Shown in pieces: positions 59,701 through 64,000 of a DNA stretch of 64,000 nt (within the stretch, counting starts at the first letter, position 1; each line of letters opens with the position of its first letter). Below the pieces are notes generated by a model. The model was not told the origin of the DNA and did no database searches. It saw only the letters and a program-made list of their open reading frames with translations. Source of the stretch: Sphagnum compactum (Eukaryota > Bryophyta > Sphagnopsida > Sphagnales). A program made the translations under genes and the position numbers. The stretch spans positions 6,882,001 through 6,946,000 of the forward strand of contig OZ234501.1 of the NCBI GenBank assembly GCA_965153455.1, written 5' to 3'.

Positions 59701-60140
59701 AACCAAATTGTCTGGGTGGGTTATTATTGTATTTTGAAAATTTAATACCAAACGATTATGTTATTATCCGATTACTACAAAATATCAATAACATGTAGAC
59801 GGGGTTGGCACATAGCTATCAGAGTTACCTTTACCCATTCTGGCATCTTCTTGGTGAATTTTTTTTTTTTTTCTCTTTTTGTTTTGTTTCAATTTTTTTT
59901 GACTCGGGTAATAAAAATAAAATTTCTGTGGAATTCGAGCACTTTCAAAAGATGTGGCCATGTAGACGCGGAAACAAAGTAAACAAATGATCAATCAATG
60001 TTTCTCAAACAACAAGGCTTTTTTCTCTTCTAGAACTTTCAGACATTGCGGGCAGCTGATTTTCAGGGAAAAAAAAAATCAACATTTTCTGAAAATCATT
60101 TAATTACTACTGAAATGGTAAAAGGTACTACTATTATAAC
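56701..60140. other. Spacer with small repeats, no gene seen
   Basis: A two-copy tandem duplication of exactly 40 bases (CCACTGGGAG(C/A)AAGAGTTGA, GTTTGAAGATGTAAAGCA) lies at 57894-57973. A C17 run is at 58353-58369. The ORFs at 57069-57320, 57670-57953 and 58133-58481 match no family. Confidence 0.5.
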
Positions 60141-60147
60141 TTACAAT

Positions 60148-60186
60148 AACCATGGTTAACAAGTTGTATTCCGGTTAACCATGGTT
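60148..60186. repeat. Perfect 13-base inverted repeat with self-palindromic arms
   Basis: Arms AACCATGGTTAAC (60148-60160) and GTTAACCATGGTT (60174-60186) enclose a 13-base loop. Each arm itself contains the palindromes AACCATGGTT and GTTAAC. Confidence 0.85.
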
Positions 60187-61094
60187 GTTTCCTGTCCACA
60201 TACCATCCATCTTGCGTGGTGCATTTGGCGGGTGTTGGGTACATTCATTCATTCATTCATTCATTCAAAGGGTACCACAAAAAGTTGAAGATATTTGATA
60301 TGGGGGGGGGGGGGAAGAGAGGGGTGGGGTTTGCCAAAATATCAACTAGAGAATTGGGGGGCCCCCCCTTTACTTTACCTCTTCTACTACCTCCACCTTG
60401 AAAACAAGGGGGGCCTTGCCCACCACACGGCAATGTGACAACACCCTCCACATGCAAAACACTTTCAAAGACGTGTGGAAAGGAACCGAACAAGACTCTT
60501 AACAACAACGACAACAACAACAACAACAAGGAAAGAGGGGGAAGAGGGTCCAAAGGAAAGAGGAAAACTACTCAATGTCTATCCAAGTAGCATTCACCAA
60601 GGTTTGATATGAACCATATGAATCCCCCCCCAACTCCATATGTGACCTAGCCTGGCCAAACCCACACCACTCGGCTTGTCGGAGATCAGATGCTCAACTA
60701 CCACATTCCATTGGTCCCCATTTTCAACTATGGTTTACAATACAAGAAAGTAAAGCATGAACATAAAAGTCGGGGGGTACACGGCGAGGTTAATACTCAC
60801 CATGATTATTTTTCGGCATGACTAATATGACCTTAGTAGTATCGGCTTGCCTTGCTGATTGTGCACGCACCCGTTTCACTTGCGTTCCCCCCCCCCCCCC
60901 CACCCCCCGGAAATTTTTCACGCGGTTACATGAGTTTAATAACATCATGATGGAGTGGGTGGGTGGGTATGGTTTGGCTGATTCTGGCTCCTAGTTAATT
61001 CTAACCATGCAGTTAAATAAATTAGCTCGTATCCATAATCCCTATACTTAACACATCCCTCTGCTTCAGGGTTTTTTTTTGGGGGAAAATTTTG
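60187..61094. other. Spacer with homopolymer tracts
   Basis: It contains (CATT)n at 60245-60267, G13 at 60302-60314, (AAC)n near 60501-60530 and C15 at 60887-60901. No gene is seen. Confidence 0.55.
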
Positions 61095-61310
61095 TCAAAT
61101 GATGAATTATTTAGTTTCCAAATATGCCAAAAATTTAGTGTTTTGTGAGTTTTTTTAGTCATCAAATTTTGAAAAGAAAAATATATTTTTTAAATTGCCA
61201 ATTTCTATCCTAAGTTCCAACAAGTAGCCAAAAAATATAGGAGGATGCCAGATTTTTATTTTATTTTTACTTTCATATTTTCTTGTTGCCAAATCTGGCT
61301 AAATCATCCT
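61095..61310 (-). repeat. Dispersed GGCTAC/TGGAACT repeat, copy C
   Basis: Read on the minus strand it gives ATTTAGCCAGATTTGGCAAC, then ATCCTCCTATATTTTTTGGC followed by TAC...TGGAACTTAGGATAG. This matches the left half of copy A at 36178 in order and orientation. Confidence 0.6.
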
Positions 61311-64000
61311 ATGGATGATCACCACCACTTCAGCTACATTACAATTTTTTTAATAATTTATTTATTTTTACATTTTAATATATTAATATTCATAATTATT
61401 TATTTACAAATTTATTTATTTATTTATTTAAAACTGCTCCCCCCGGGCCCTCTATTTTGGGCCTTGACCGGTATATGTAACCACATCCAACATCAAGTGA
61501 TAATTATTTCCCCTGCCCCACCCATAACCGTGGAAAATTGGAGATGCTCTTAAACTTTAATCATTTTTATTTTATTTTTTCTTGACAAAAGAATTGGGAA
61601 AATTTTGGACAACTGTGTTTTTTTAGTGTAAATTTGACTAATTTCGCAATTCTTTTGGAATTTTTTTGCAAAATTGTCCCCAAAACAAAACCCCTGATCA
61701 CTACACCGGGTTAATAATTAGGTTCACAAGAATTGGGAATATTAATTAATAAATAAATTTGGCATATTGTATTATGGGGCTCATCACATTGGCAAGTTTG
61801 CTGGCACAATCGGGCCCATATGACCCATTCTCTAGTGTAAAAAGTGGATCATTTTGGCTAAATTATGTGACCACAAGTAAGCTGAAAACTATAGGTACCT
61901 AGATGGTAGAATCGGCTGTTTCGGCTGATTCTACCTCCCAATGTGGCCTTTGGATGCATGTGTTGGCCACATAGAGTTTTTCTTTCCATTGAGGTAGCAA
62001 TAATGTTGTAACATGTAAGGAATAGAACCCCAATTTTCAACTCATTTGCAAATTGGTGTGTCCAATTCCAACCTAGTTAGCTCAATGTGAAGGAATAAAG
62101 GTTATGTGCTCACATGTGCTCACAAGTTTAAAGGTAGGATTAGTTGGGATTGCATAAGGCCAAAAAGATAAAAAAGCATTTGGTAGTTGAGTTGTGTACG
62201 ATGGGGTTTTGAAGTTTGGTGGCACACCCAATTGCCGTCTTTAGTAACTTGCCAATATCGTGTTTGAGTTGGCAACTAACTATGTATTTATTAAGGAAGG
62301 TTGTTTGTTTGTTTTGTATGTTTTTCTTTTGTTGCCTCTTGATGCCTCTTGATGTGCTATTGATTGATACCATTAGCAAGCAAGCTCTCGATGGATGATT
62401 AGGCGTGCACTTGATTGATACTATTGGAAAGCAAGCTCTCAATGGATGACCAGGCGTGCATGGACATGGTTTCTTAATGTTTAGTACTACAACACAAGAG
62501 TTTTAAATATTGAAAAAAAAATTACAAAGAAAATTCAAAACTAAAATTCTTAGGAAAATTGAGGTGAGATCTTGGTATATTGGAAAGCCCTTGAAAAATG
62601 GAATTTCTTGGAGGCTATTTTGTGATCTTTAGACTTAAGGTAGGAGGGGAGGACATATTGAATTTTGAGTATTTTCCAGCACTAGACATTAATTTAAATT
62701 CTAAAATATATTTTTTTTCACAATTGGGCTCTATCATCACAATCATGTTCTCGCTTGGAGCAATTCCATAATCATATTCACACTCAGACTCAACAGCACA
62801 GGCCGCGACTAGTACATACTTAAGCACAATGGGTTTGTGTAAATGTCCCAAAAAACTAACTGGGGTCTATACAAGTTATGGGTGAGGCTATTGTGAGCTC
62901 CTTGGAGCTCATGCACAAAAGCATCACCCTAACCCATTTGCTAGAGTAGTTTGAAAATTAACATGTATATGGACTCCTTGATATTTTGTATAACAATTAG
63001 TTGACTTTTGTGATGCATGTTCTTTACTCTTTATCTTCTAATTCGCTACACATTAAAATAGTTTGGACCTCGTCAACATTACCACATCTACCTTCATCAT
63101 CTTTTTGGATATAAAGTATCCATGTGCACAAAAAAATTGTGTCATATGACAATTGTCGTCTTGTGGTGGAAAAAAAGTTGTTAGGTTGGAACTTGTGAAG
63201 TTGCATGTGGGAATATTTTTTTATTTTTTTAAAAATAAATTTTCTAATGAGAGGGACCAACAAAATGGTGGTCATATGTAAGAATTAAAATGTTAACAAT
63301 GAAGATATTATGATGAATTGGTACCAATTTGATAGTTGTTACTTGGCTTTTTCTACATTAAACAAATCAATTTCCTACCAAAATTTGTACATCTACACAG
63401 TAGAATGCAGGTGTTTCCTTTTCCACGTAAGTACTCGGAAGTCCTTATAAACTTACACTTTGAATGACATGCCATACCCTAATTCACCCTTTGCTCATTA
63501 TGTTGTTAATGCCATGTGTTATTGAGCATTTGGGAATTTCAAGTATACATGCTTTTACAAAGAGCAATTGCTGCAAATTTTGAAGCTGCCCTCTAATGTT
63601 ACCAATACCAAGTAACAAAACCAAAATTGAGCAAGAAATGAAATGGTTTTGACAATTTCATCAAAGAGGTGCAAATATCGTATTGCGCACTTAGACACCT
63701 AAACTCTAAACCTAATATCGAGTGCGTAGTAATAAGCATACCATATCATTATTGCAGAAAATTCGTAAATTGAACTGTGAAGGAGGTTGAAACTCAAAGT
63801 TATGGCATAAGTGTTCGATAATATAAAAGCCAACAACTTTTTGTGCACACATTTATGAAAGGTATACTTATATCTCTTTTTTTAAGAATCAAATACGAAA
63901 GGAAAGCATTTACTTGAATTGAATATTAATCTTAGAAGTGTGAACCCATTACAAAATAATATGAACTCAACGTATCAACATTGCCCCCCACATCCTAAGT
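61311..64000. other. AT-rich spacer, no gene seen
   Basis: It contains a two-copy tandem duplication of 51 bases at 62360-62461 (TTGATTGATACCATTAGCAA, GCAAGCTCTC.ATGGATGA, GGCGTGCA). The minus-strand ORFs (62140-62442, 62615-62851, 63024-63275) match no family. The window ends inside this spacer. Confidence 0.5.

Noticed and set aside
1-64000. CRISPR arrays, bacterial operons or phage genes
   Set aside because: The tandem repeats lack unique spacers, and the spliced genes and families are those of plant nuclear DNA.

Overview
This window is nuclear DNA from a land plant. Five genes belong to plant-typical or plant-conserved families: a FLOWERING-PROMOTING FACTOR 1 (FPF1)-like protein, a DUF1475 membrane protein, an HMA-domain metal-binding protein, the rRNA-processing factor UTP23, and a serine-rich protein with a CxC-APT-H-GSFRC motif. 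Introns are GT-AG, telo-box motifs (AAACCCTAA) and TTTAGGG units occur near genes, and plant transposon families fill much of the rest. The organism cannot be named from the sequence. Low gene density and long AT-rich, repeat-eroded spacers suggest a mid-sized or large genome.

Layout. 1-8.8 kb: AT-rich spacer with a short-period array at the left edge and a decayed PIF/Harbinger element whose transposase and Myb/SANT-like ORFs converge (5.1-7.4 kb). 8.8-11.5 kb: GC-richer island with the intronless FPF1-like gene on the minus strand. 11.5-25 kb: minisatellites, a TIR element, a hAT-like transposase pseudogene (18.0-20.2 kb) and AT-rich spacer. 25.0-27.4 kb: five-exon DUF1475 gene (minus). 34.0-35.3 kb: four-exon HMA gene (minus). 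36-43 kb: dispersed repeats, a small MITE and a probable Helitron pair (39.05-40.44 kb). 48.1-50.5 kb: six-exon UTP23 gene (plus), followed by a decayed LINE reverse transcriptase (50.9-52.2 kb). 53.6-54.6 kb: a seven-unit tandem array. 55.2-55.7 kb: serine-rich protein gene (minus). 56.7-64 kb: spacer with simple repeats.

The five genes do not form a pathway. They are independent housekeeping or regulatory genes, as is normal in a plant chromosome. Exon structures were worked out by hand from splice sites, reading phase and family similarity, without transcript evidence. The points most worth checking are the paired GA/CT tracts in two genes, telo-box-bearing tandem duplications in first introns, the Helitron pair, the convergent Harbinger relic and a three-copy dispersed repeat. 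I found no clear evidence of a new biological system.
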